From Patiria miniata (taxonomy: Eukaryota; Echinodermata; Asteroidea; Valvatida; Asterinidae): 64,000 nucleotides of DNA. Below, in pieces: positions 9,290 to 19,159 of this stretch; positions within the stretch are counted from its first letter, which is position 1; every line of letters begins with the position of its first letter. The notes below the pieces were generated by a model that had not been told where the DNA came from, did not search any database, and worked only from the letters and a program-made list of their open reading frames with translations. The DNA lies in NCBI RefSeq assembly GCF_015706575.1, contig NW_024037064.1:1859427-1923426 (forward strand), given 5' to 3'. Position numbers and translations under genes: made by a program.

Positions 9290-10335
9290 CCTGTTCCGAC
9301 ACCCAGCTCCGGGAGATCTCCACTTAGCGTGCTGGCCACTGTCAAGCGTGCCTACCGAGCAGCAGGTCTTTCTGAAGGCGCTGCAGCTCTGGCCGCAAAG
9401 GGACGTCGTCTCTCAACACGACAAATCTATGACAGTCGATTACGACATTATAGTAGGTGGTGCGCAGAACAGGCTGTGGATCCGCTCTGTGCTTCTTTAA
9501 GCCATTGTTCAGAATTCCTACTGTCATTGTTCAGAGCCAATTTGTCAGTAGGAACGATACGAAATTATCGATCAGCCATAGCAGCAGTTCACAGAGGCTT
9601 CGCTGATGGCTCATCTATCTCCTCTAATGTTGCAATCACTAACCTACTCCGGGGAATGTTCAACGAGAGACCTACAATCCGGAAACTGGTCCCATCCTGG
9701 GATCTAGGTCAGGTCCTGAACATTTTGGCCAAGGCTCCATACGAGCCCTTGGGCCAAGCACCCCTCATTCATGTATCTATAAAGTTGGCCTTCCTGCTCG
9801 CAGCGGCTACCGCTAGGCGGAGCAGCGAGATCCATGTGCTGACTTTAGATTCGGGACATGTCCGCTGGGAACCAGGTGGGGTTCGCCTGATCCCAAAGGC
9901 GTCCTTCCTGACGAAAAATCAGACGGCAAGTTTCAGCCCTCCTGATATTTTCCTCCCAAAAATAGTCGACCTCCTCTATCCCCTCAGACAAATTATGGTG
10001 CCCGGTGCCCGCCCTAAAATGGTATCTGGCACGCACTAAGTCACTCGGGGATAAATGCATGCAGCTCTTTATTACAACCATAAAGCCACATGGCCCCGCC
10101 TCAAGGGACACCATTGCGCGTTGGGTAGTAGCTGCTATCAAATTTGCTAATGTGGACTGGCCATCCAAAAGGGATGCTTCTGTCCAAGGCCTTGTCCGAG
10201 CCCATGACGTACGCGCCGTAGCGACGTCCTGGACATCTTTTAGCGGGGTCACTATCACAAAAATTTCACAGGCAGCATGCTGAAAGTCGGCCTCGACATT
10301 CACATCTTGCTACCTACGTGACGTACTCCAGACTG
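9290..10335 (+). pseudogene. DIRS copy 1 tyrosine recombinase, frameshifted
   Basis: The enzyme that would integrate the circular DNA product. The N-terminal core-binding part reads STRQIYDSRLRHYSRWC and LSVGTIRNYRSAIAAVHRGF. The first catalytic Arg lies in TARRSSEIHVL (about 9808-9840). A frameshift near 10000-10040 moves the frame to ALKWYLARTKSLGDKC. The His-x-x-Arg pair is AHDVRA (His codon 10203-10205, Arg 10212-10214), and the nucleophile Tyr is in FTSCYLRDV (10311-10313). A TGA at 10281-10283 stands where the family has Trp just before KSASTF. The R, H, R and Y positions are therefore all still visible, but the ORF is broken twice. Confidence 0.9.
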
Positions 10336-10458
10336 GAGGTAACATGGGGAAGACGATACTGATATTTCACCAGTCCTCGTCTAAGAACCCTACCCTGCAC
10401 AGTAGTCTTTCCCGGCCTGGCCAGGAGACAAACTAAGCAGGTAATACATTACATGTAT

Positions 10459-10526
10459 ATTCAACCTAAATGGTTTAAATGATGATGTATATATATATAT
10501 ACTGTTGTTTAACCATTTGGTTGAAG
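10459..10526. other. Imperfect hairpin downstream of DIRS recombinase
   Basis: TTCAACCTAAATGGTTT and AACCATTTGGTTGAA form an imperfect inverted repeat around an (AT)n core, between the recombinase remnant and the internal complementary region. Possibly a 3' RNA structure; role unknown. Confidence 0.5.
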
Positions 10527-10565
10527 GGCGTCTCGCCTACCCGGCCACCAGTTGTCGGTGCCACT

Positions 10566-10676
10566 CTATGCATATGTAGTAGCTATTTGGGTAAGTGAAT
10601 GAAGTAGACTCCCCCCCCCCCCCCCCCCACAGAAGTGTGGGACGAGTCTACGAGTGATACTTACCCAAATAGCTTC
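10566..10676 (+). repeat. DIRS internal complementary region (ICR)
   Basis: The left half (10566-10610) is the reverse complement of the outermost left terminal repeat (4073-4116). The right half (10611-10676) is the reverse complement of the outermost right terminal repeat (10865-10916). The two meet at a T/C junction followed by 18 C. This is the structure that templates completion of the two unequal ends in DIRS replication models. The C run (18) is longer than the terminal G run (8). Confidence 0.9.
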
Positions 10677-10730
10677 CCGCCCTCCTCCCCACTCTCGGCT
10701 CGCGTTACGATGGTTTTTCACCTTTAGTGC

Positions 10731-10916
10731 GCGAGAAAAAAGAGGAAGTATAATGGCGGATTCATGACGTAGCATAATGGGTAGGCCCCGAGAGGGCGCT
10801 CGGTGGTTGATTAAATCTTTTAGCGTTTGAGCCTGTCGGCTGAATAAATATGCATATGTAGTAGCTATTTGGGTAAGTATCACTCGTAGACTCGTCCCAC
10901 ACTTCTGTGGGGGGGG
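10731..10916 (-). repeat. DIRS copy 1 right inverted terminal repeat
   Basis: Inverse of the left repeat from the GAGGAAGTATAATGGCGG block outward to GGGTAAGT, then an extra outer extension with CACTTCTGTG and eight G that is absent from the left end but present inverted in the ICR. Confidence 0.9.
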
Positions 10917-11400
10917 ATTATGGGTGTAGATTGTTGATGATTGTTGATGTTGATGTTTTTTGTTAATAATTGTTGATGTTAATTGTTGATTGTTGATGGT
11001 GATTGTTGATGTTGATCACTGATGTTGGTTATTGATGTTGGTTATTGATGTTGAATGTCAGATTTTTGATGTTAATTGTTGATAGTTGATGTTGATAGTT
11101 GATGTTGATTGTTGATGTTGATTGTTGATGTTGATTGTTGATGTTGATGTTGATGTTGATTATTGATGTTAATGTTGATTGTCGATGTTGATTGTTGATG
11201 TTGATTGTTGATTGTTGATGTTGATTGTTGATGTTGCTGTTGATTGTTGATGTTGCTGACTTGATTACTGATGTTAATGTTGATTGTTCATTGTTGATAT
11301 TGATTGTTGCTGTTGATGTTGATTGTTGATGTTGATTGTTGATGTTAATGTTAATGTTGATTGTTGAATGTTGATGTTGATGTTGAGAGTTGATGGTTGA
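10917..11400. repeat. TTGATG microsatellite block, DIRS right flank
   Basis: Resumes the target sequence with ATTATGGGTGTA and continues as TTGATG/TTGATTG words. It has the same relation to the following Repeat A start (GAAAAATAGCGCGTGGAG) as the other blocks. Confidence 0.9.
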
Positions 11401-11806
11401 AAAATAGCGCGTGGAGTAATTATACAGAGGATAGTTAAAAAGAGTCAGGTGAGGATCTGCATGCGTGTATGCTGCTGTACTGTAAACGTATCTAGTACAA
11501 TTGTTTCAAAAACCCATTAAATAGCTCATATCTCTAAAAGTAATTGTTGATATTGATTAACAATTATGGGTGTACCTTTTTGATGATTGATGATGTTCAT
11601 TGTTGATTGTTGATCTTGATGTTATTTTGTTAATGATTGTTGATGTTAATTGTTGATGATGATTGTTGATGTTGATTACTGATGTTGGTTATTGATGTTG
11701 AATGTCAGATTGTTGATGTTAATTGTTGATAGTTGATGTTTATAGTTGATGTTGATTGTTGATGTTGATTGTTGATATTGATGTTGATTGTTGATGTTGC
11801 TGAAAA
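11401..11806. repeat. Tandem duplicate of Repeat A start plus microsatellite (403 bp period)
   Basis: The stretch from AAAATAGCGCGTGGAG to TAGCTCATATCTCTAA occurs at 11401-11542 and again at 11804-11941 with almost no differences. Between them lies another TTGATG block. The unit contains the intact DIRS target sequence (11551-11574). Confidence 0.85.
11551..11574. other. Paralogous empty site for the DIRS insertion
   Basis: Reads TATTGATTAACA followed directly by ATTATGGGTGTA. The first half is the left flank of DIRS copy 1 (4061-4072) and the second half is its right flank (10917-10928). No base is duplicated or lost apart from a one-base ambiguity in the A run. Confidence 0.85.
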
Positions 11807-13997
11807 ATAGCGCGTGGAGTAATTATACAGAGGATAGTTAAAAAGGGTCAGGTGAGGATCTGCATGCGTGTATGCTGCTGTACTGTAAACGTATCTAGTA
11901 CAATTGTTTCAAAAACCCATTAAATAGCTCATATCTCTAATTTAAGTACAGGTCGCACACCATTGGCGCAATACAAGATATTTCTCGCCCAATTGCGCGC
12001 TTTTGCCAGCCCAGTTTTTGCGTATCATATGACGGGAAGTTTCCTTTTACGCAATCGCAGCGCACTGTTTTTTTGGATTTTCCCTTTGTACGCAATTATC
12101 CCCTTTTGCTGTACACACATTGTACGTGGCATTAAATGAGCGTTTCAATGCGTAGGTGTGTTCAACTTCAAACTTCACATGGGCTGCAGGGCATCTTCTA
12201 GTAAATTTATTGTAACGAAACCTTGGGAAGTTTTAGACCTATTATTAAAGTGCCATTTAAAGCACAAAACTGGATTATATCTCTGACAGTTGATTTTTTA
12301 GCAATTGTCAAAGGAAAAGAGGTCTTTTAATTGTAACTTCCGGTCTGATGACGTAATCATTTTTTTTTCGCGCACAGGTCCTGTCTGCATTAAGGTCATT
12401 ACGTATATTAATTTTGAAGCGATTATCGCAAATTTCGCCACAGACATCAACTGAAAATGCATTTTGGACATTTTTTAATCTGCTGCTAGAGGGCACTTGA
12501 ACACATGATGGCATCACCGGTCATATTTTTGGAAAGATCAACCCACCCACAGGCTAACATCGTTGAAAGCAAGTTCATATCTTTTTCCACATTTGAATTA
12601 TTAGGCACTTCCGGTTTCGACCGGAAGGAAGGGTCATGTGATTTTACGCACACAAGATTAATTGAAGAGCATGTATTATCATGTCGATTCCCGCGAAATT
12701 CAAGTTCCGGTCTCTCACGGTTGATTTTATATTGAATTTCACAGATTAAATTTATTATTTTTTGAAGTGACGTCACGTGACCCATGATGATGTCATGATG
12801 ACGTAATTACAAAAAAATTCATCTTGAGTGGGTTGTACATTCATGTATTGACAATTGAAGTTCATATCACTTTTCATGTTGACAAACAGTTCTGGAGAAG
12901 AATTTTACTGCGAACTAAATAAAAAAAAACAATAATATAAGTTTTCCCGGACAATTTCGGAAAATGTGCATTTGAATTTGTAAAACATAAATTCAATTTG
13001 GCGCTGAGTTTGAGAACGACGTACATCCTGGTTTCATTTTGGCAATAACTAGCATTGGATTTCATTTTGCATCATTCAAATAGATGAATGTGCATAATGT
13101 TTCATTTAAGGGATTACAAATACGTGATCAGGCTTTCTTTTTGACGGATGCGTTGCCGATTATTACGAATGTGCAATCCAATTCGCAGAAAATCGATTGT
13201 CTATTGTGACACAGGCTGAATTGAACATTCGTTTTCATTTGTTACAATTTAAATTCGCATTTTCTGCATTCAATTTCAATAAATTATACAGGCCTATACA
13301 AATCATGATACAACTTTGATTCATTAATTAACGATTCATTAATTAATCGATATATGCCTTATTGATCATTGATGTGTTTGTTTTTATATACACAAAGGCC
13401 TATGTGAAATGTAGGCAAATGAAATGTGAAAATGATATTAATATGACCAATATGAAATCACTCGAAATAATCTTGTAGCCATATTATTGAGACGGTAAAG
13501 GGACACATCACTTACATGGGATCTGCATGGGATCTGCATGGGGACTTTTTGAATATTCAAAAATTCAATCATTCAAACAACCATTCCTCAACTGTTACTT
13601 TAACACATAAATGAATTCCTGTGCTTGACCAGGCATACGTTAAATAACACTGTGAGGGAAATCGGCTGGACATTTAGCGAAAAAGATTGATGATAAATTA
13701 AAAGAAAAACAGGATTGCGGATGTGCCTTCGATTTCGCGCTAAAATGAAATGTCAATACACTAAATGCAGTGCACATTCGGGAAATCGTACGCTGATTTT
13801 TTACGACTGAATGCACTTTCACGGAAAAAGAATTATCATTTGTTAAATAGAAACAGAGATTTGGAACGTTCATTCTATTTCGCACGAAAACGAATGCTTC
13901 TTTTACAAATTCGTGTACACATTTTCCGAAATTGTCCGGGAAAACCTATAGTAAACTCTTACAATAACAATAGGTGTTGGGCTCAGGCCCAACACCT
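11804..13997. repeat. Repeat A, copy 3, interrupted by a TA transposon
   Basis: Contains the shared start, a diverged middle (from about 12060), the two-mismatch CTCF-like motif (12483-12496), the TTCG hairpin (12608-12627) and the CRE cluster (about 12768-12803). It is then interrupted at 12938 by a 1,011 bp element and resumes at 13949 with TAGTAAACTCTTACAATAAC and the terminal hairpin AGGTGTTGGGC/GCCCAACACCT (13972-13997, loop TCAG). Confidence 0.8.
12938..13948. mobile_element. Non-autonomous TA-target DNA transposon (Tc1/mariner-like)
   Basis: Terminal inverted repeats TA(A/G)GTTTTCCCGGACAA match at 30 of 31 positions and continue imperfectly to about 48 bp. The element is flanked by TA on both sides (12936-12937 and 13949-13950). 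The uninterrupted target AATAATAGTAAA occurs in the sister Repeat A copies near 1942 and 3786. There is no transposase ORF; internal sequence is AT-rich and unrecognised. The TA duplication suggests the Tc1/mariner/IS630 group, but other TA-duplicating families are possible. Confidence 0.85.
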
Positions 13998-15198
13998 AAA
14001 AAGAAGATCATTTCCAAAGATGTGTTATGTGACACATTTTTGGAAATTTCTGTGAATCGGTCGATCTCCCCCCATGCATTTGTACTTGGGTGTGCAATAG
14101 GGCTTGCTCAATGACGTCCAAATCTGTAGGAGAGCGTATTTTACGCAATATTTCATGCGTTGCGCAGTGTTGAAAATGCGCTTGTTGCTTGAAATATGTT
14201 CGAATTTCGACGCAGCCGATGCGCGTTATGCAATTGGATGTTCAAAATGCCAATGCACGCGGCTGGTCTGTATTTGAACATCATTTGAATGAGACCTTAA
14301 ATGGGTGACAACCTCACATGTTGTCAATTTCCAAACGTTTGTCAAGTGACACATTTTTAGAAATTTCTGTGAATCCGCCCCTCCCCCATGCATTATAATT
14401 TGTAATTGGTTTGCAATTTAGGGATAAACTGATGAGTGGCAACCTCGCATGATGTCAATTAATTTCCAAACATGACGTGTCAAGAAGCACATTTGTGGAA
14501 ATTGCTGTCTATCTGCCCCCCGTGTGTTCTAATTCACCCCCCCCCCCAAGATGTGTCAAGCAACCCATTTTTTGAAATTTCTGTAAATCCCCCATGTGCT
14601 CTAGTTTGTACTTGGTTTGCATTTGGGGGATTCACAAATGAGTGACAACCTTCTTGCATGCTATTCGGCAGTTTCCAGACGTGGGTCAAGTGACACATTT
14701 TTAGAAATTTCTGTGAATCCGCCTGTCCCCCATGCATTCTGATATGTACTTGGTTTGCAATTGGGGGATCCATGAACCGGTGACAAACTCGCATAATGTC
14801 AATTTCTACCGTCAAGTGACACATTTTTGGAAATTTCTGTGAATCCTCCCACTCCCCTATGTGTTCTAATTTGTACTTACAATGTAATTCAAGAATGGTT
14901 GACAACCTTCTGGCATGCTGTCAATTTGAAGAAAACAAAAGAAGATCATTTCCAAAGATTTGTCATGTGACACAGTTTTGGAAATTTTTTGTAAATTCCC
15001 TGATGCGTTGTTACAATTTGGGATCCACAAACAGAGAACAACCTTCTCGCATGCCTTCTCGCATGTCAAGTAACACATTTTTGAAAATTTCTTTGAATCG
15101 GTCCATCCTCCATGCTTCTAATTTGTACTTGGTTTGCAATTTGGGGAATCCATGAATGGGTAAAAACCTTGCATGCTGTTAATTGCCATAGATGATTC

Positions 15199-15896
15199 TA
15201 GCCTTGGTCAATGCTCTCGTCGTTATTCGTCCCGTACGCGGTCAAACGTCGGCATATATCCTCACGTGCTTATGCACATGCATGTAAAAATACAGCGCGA
15301 ACTGCGGCCTCACGCGGCCACTATTTTTATATGCAAATCAGTTGGGGACGATCTCGAGCCTTGGTGCAATCGTCCATGTGAGGTTTTGGGGGTGGTGCTC
15401 ATGATGTTAATACCCTTAGCTGACCTTAAATGTCGTTTTCTTATTGGTCGATCGTTGCGTGGAAACTTGCATAGTGAAACGTGGCACCGTACATAATCCA
15501 TACACGTACACGTTGTGTGTCTCTGCACAAGGCACCAATGCACAAAAACTGTGGTTCCTGTCATGTCTGCAAAAGGCGAATAGCTGCAAATAATTTGATG
15601 ACGTCCGGATTTACCAAAGTGTGATTGGACACTCCACATATTAGCCCCGCCTACACTTATCTGTATTCGCATACGAGGTCGTGCGCTAGAAATCCAGCGC
15701 AGAACAAAGAAAAACATAAGCTTTTGCCGACGATTGAACCAAGGCTCGAGATCGTTTCCAACTGATTTGCATAAAAAAATGCATGAGGTCGCTGTTCGCG
15801 CTGTATTTTTACATGCATGTGCATAGCGCATGAGGATATATGCTGACGATTGACCGCGTACGGGACGAATAACGACGAGAGCATTGACCAAGGCTA
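15199..15896. mobile_element. Foldback element with ~175 bp inverted arms
   Basis: Left arm 15199 to about 15376 and right arm about 15724 to 15896 are near-perfect inverses (TAGCCTTGGTCAATGCTCTC at the tip). AGATGATT lies immediately outside both ends (15190-15197 and 15897-15904), giving an 8 bp duplication, or 9 bp with one mismatch. Long arms with such a duplication fit a MULE-type or hAT-type non-autonomous element. The centre (about 350 bp) has no transposase. Confidence 0.85.
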
Positions 15897-16273
15897 AGAT
15901 GATTTATGTGTGTTCCAAAGATGTGTCATGTGACACATTTTTGTAAATTTCTGTGAATCTATCCTCCCCCCATATGTTCTAATTTGTAATTGGTTGATAA
16001 TTGGGGGATCCAAGAATGGGTGACAACCTTCTCACATGTCAATTTCCAAAGATTTGTCATGTGACAAATTTGGAAATTTCTCCATGATCCAGATACAGAT
16101 GCGCATAGGCCCTAATTCAATCTATTCTTTTCACTCCGTGATTCAATTAGTGTATTTGTGTAAGTTGGCAAAATGACATCTTGCAGCAGAAGCCGACATT
16201 CGCGTAAGCCATCACAAATTCTCTGGTCCCGAGAGTACTGTCTTAGCCAGAGTTTACTGTAGGTTGGTTTGCA

Positions 16274-16461
16274 ATGGACCGATCGATCCAGTAAGCAACA
16301 CCCCATGGTATTCTGACCAATCACAGCCATGATTTAAGTCCGACATGCATGCACGCGGGTATGAAAGTACGCACGGAAGGAAAAAGCAGCGTGGCATTGA
16401 AGAAGAGCATGTGTTACTTTGCCCACGTGCACAGTGGGAGGGGCTTACTGGATCGGTCCAT
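16274..16461. mobile_element. Small inverted-repeat insert (MITE-like)
   Basis: ATGGACCGATC...CAGTAAGC at the left is inverted at the right as GCTTACTGGATCGGTCCAT. The left arm has an extra GATC. It interrupts the array word GGTTTGCA|ATTGGGGGATCC, seen intact near 14752-14771, consistent with a 2 bp AT duplication or none. Confidence 0.6.
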
Positions 16462-16860
16462 TGGGGGATCCAAAAAAGGGTGACAACCTTCTCACATGTC
16501 AATTTCCAAAGATGTGACATGTGACACATTTTGGACATTTCTGTGAATCCACCCGCCCCCCCTTTCCAATGCGTTTTAATTTGTACTAAGTTTGTAATTA
16601 GGGAAACCAAGAATGGTTGACACCCTTCTGGCATAACTGTCAATTTGAAGAAAACAAAAGAAGATCCGATTTCCAAAGATGTACCATGTGACTCATTTTT
16701 GGAAATTTCTGTGAATCTGCCCCTCCCCCATGTGTTCTAATTTGTAATAAGATGATTTACAATTTGGGGATCCAAGAATGGGTGACAACCTTCTTATCAC
16801 ATGCTTATTTCCAAAGATGTGTCAAGTGATCGACATATTTTTCGGAAAACCTTTTTTTTA

Positions 16861-17295
16861 TATACTTTTTCAACAAAACTTGCCATTTTTGTTCAATTGT
16901 CAACAATATGTGATTATATTTAAACTATAATTTTGAAGAAAATTCATTTAAAAAGTTGATGAAAAGGGCATGTAAAAATCGTTGCGAGCATTTCAATCTC
17001 TTTAACCAATCGTAAACTACCATAGAAACACCTAGGCCAATGCTGATCAGAGCCTTTTCCGGTTGGATAGAAGGTTAAAACATTGACCTGTGACGCGGAA
17101 AAATCACTGCATCACACAGACAGTCTGTGGTGCGTGGTGCATAGCTAGCATATATATGCAATGGTTTCACAGTACCCCGCTGCCTGTTAACACATGGCCG
17201 ACCAGGGACGGGTAGCCACAGTGGATGAAATCCAACTTGTGCGATTTTCAGAGGTTTAAGATTTAGTCATACAAAATGCAATGCTTTAAAAATCA
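16861..17295. other. Unassigned spacer
   Basis: AT-rich spacer between the palindromic array and the first LINE fragment. No ORF, repeat or RNA gene recognised. Confidence 0.6.
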
Positions 17296-17299
17296 CAAT

Positions 17300-18760
17300 G
17301 GTAATCTTAAGGATGGCGAGGAGAGCATAAGTGATATATTTCACTGACAGTTGGTGGAAGAAAAGGATGATAATGCCCCATTTTTCCCACGCACATTAGT
17401 TTATGATAAGCCGATCGTGATTTCCAAACTTGGGACATCAGACCATAATATTGTATTATTCTCACCATCAAATGCCCCATTACTGGACACAAAGTGAAGG
17501 TCACCACTAGATGTATGGGTTTGCTAGAGAAAGCCCTCTTTGCATCAGCATTATCTGAGATCGAATGGGAGGAGTTGTATCACTCGGAACGCTGCCAGGA
17601 CAGGAGTTCCATTTACCAGAGAACCATGAACTCGTTAATGGCGTCATGTTTTCCGACTAAGACAGTGACCCAGCATACCAACGACAAACCATGGGTCACC
17701 AATTTGTTTTGGAAATTGGTACCGAGATGCCAGAGAGCAATGGCAGGTAACATTGAGGTTGCAAGAGAGCTTCGTAACTAAGTCAATCGCTCCAACTTAC
17801 GCCTCCAACACAACTTCTACCAGTCCAAGATCGCATCGTTGGAGAACTGCTCTACTAAAGACTGGTGGAAAAATATCAGTGAAAATGCTCATGGGTGCGT
17901 CATCAGGCAGAGAGAACAGTCTACAGGGCATAGCTAACACAATGACAAATGGTGATCTTCAAGCACTTGCGGACAACATCAATGACTTTTTTGTCTCTGT
18001 TAGCAGTGATCTTCCCCACTTGGAATGTAGCTTCTGTACAACGAAAAAAGCTTAGGATAAGATCAAAGTCAACAAAACTACAGGATCAGATGGAATCCCC
18101 GCATGGATCCTTCGTGACTTCTCAGACTTCTTAGCTGCTCCGCTAACTGTCATCTTTAATAGTTCTGTTGAAGGAGGAGTATTTCCCACCGTTTGGAAAA
18201 CTGCAGACGTCGTTCCTGTGCCAAAGTCACACCCACCTAGGTCAGTAGAGAGGGATTTCAGACCAATCTCACTGACTTCCATCGCTGCTAAAGTTGTTGA
18301 ATCCATCATACTCAAATGGATGACAGCGCAGCTCAAGGACAATATAGACCCCGACCAATTTGGATGTATATCTGGAACTGGGAATACAGACACTTTTGTG
18401 GAAATGGTGCATCGATGGTACGAGGCGACTGACAAACCTGGTTGCTTCGTACGGATCTTGCTGATTGTTTATTCAAAGGCATTCGACCATATTAATCATC
18501 ATATCCTCATTTAGAAACTCACAAACATCGGCCTGGATCAGTACACTGGATGACTGTGTTCCTGGTGGATAGAACTCAACACGTCAAAATTGGGCCTGTG
18601 CTGTCAGAGCCTGGTTAACCCAATGGTGGTATTTGGCAGGGAACATTATCTGGACTAAAGATTTCCTGGGCCAAACTCCATGCCCCTTGTACATGCGCAG
18701 ATGACAGCATTATATCTGGAATACCCACATGAATCCTTTGTGACTTCTCAGACCGTTACG
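17300..18760 (+). pseudogene. LINE ORF2 fragment (end of endonuclease to reverse transcriptase)
   Basis: A non-LTR retrotransposon remnant. The end of the apurinic-type endonuclease is visible as LGTSDHNIVLFSP (SDHN codons 17438-17449). The linker follows (KPWVTNLFWKLVPRCQRA, then KDWWKNISENAHG). RT starts at KVNKTTGSDGIPAWILRDFSDF (about 18067-18132) and continues with FRPISLTSIAAKVVES (about 18258-18305) and motif A as VYSKAFDHINHHIL. The catalytic Asp before YSKAFD is replaced by Val (GTT, 18467-18469). A degenerate ADDS motif lies near 18700. Frameshifts and stops split it into at least four frames. The 5' part and the 3' end are missing. Confidence 0.85.
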
Positions 18761-19159
18761 TGCGTAGTGCTAGTGTCTGGCAATGTCTGGCAGCTCCACA
18801 TTTTTGCTCTGTTTTTTTTTCACATTTCTTTATGTTTCTGTTACATTAATTTATCATTTTTGGCATCATGTGAATGTTGGAGACTCGGTGATCATCATGG
18901 TACAGGCTGATTCTCTTGTGATCATTGTGATTTGGAGCATATTTTGCACAACTTTGCAATTGTTCATCATGCCATTCCCTGAGGTATGGAGCTGTTACGT
19001 TAACGCCATGCCACCAACCGTCTTTTGTTATTGACTATCCGTTTGACTCGTCCTGGACAAGACATGACATTCATCTCATACAGGCTCATCAAGATGGACA
19101 CTCGAGTTCAGCTGCTCTACAAATGAGTGAATCTTCAGCTGATGGTGCAGGGATAATCC

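Larger units (their letters stand above)
4073..10916 (+). mobile_element. DIRS-like retrotransposon, near-complete structure, coding regions decayed
   Basis: A tyrosine-recombinase retrotransposon of the DIRS order. It shows inverted rather than direct terminal repeats (4073-4230 and 10731-10916), an internal complementary region just upstream of the right repeat (10566-10676), and gag, RT/RNase H and tyrosine recombinase in that order. It ends cleanly with no target-site duplication, as expected for insertion of a circular intermediate by a tyrosine recombinase. A second copy at 25130 begins with the same AGTCTACTT terminus. Several frameshifts and stops interrupt all three coding regions, so this copy is not autonomous. 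No methyltransferase-like domain was recognised. Confidence 0.95.
13999..16860. repeat. Degenerate tandem array of a palindromic ~130 bp unit
   Basis: About 13 units, each with a palindromic core like TTCCAAAGATGTGTCA paired with TGACACATTTTTGGAA, then TTTCTGTGAATCC, a C-rich CCCCTCCCCCATG, TTTGTACTTGGTTTGCAATT and GGGGGATCC. Cores lie near 14013, 14329, 14460, 14549, 14670, 14805, 14948, 15062, 15915, 16045, 16503, 16671 and 16809. Spacing is 90-170 bp except where other elements intervene. There is no coding potential. Confidence 0.8.

Noticed and set aside
4073..10916. LTR retrotransposon or retrovirus
   Set aside because: The termini are inverted, there is no integrase or protease, and a tyrosine recombinase with an internal complementary region is present, which defines DIRS.
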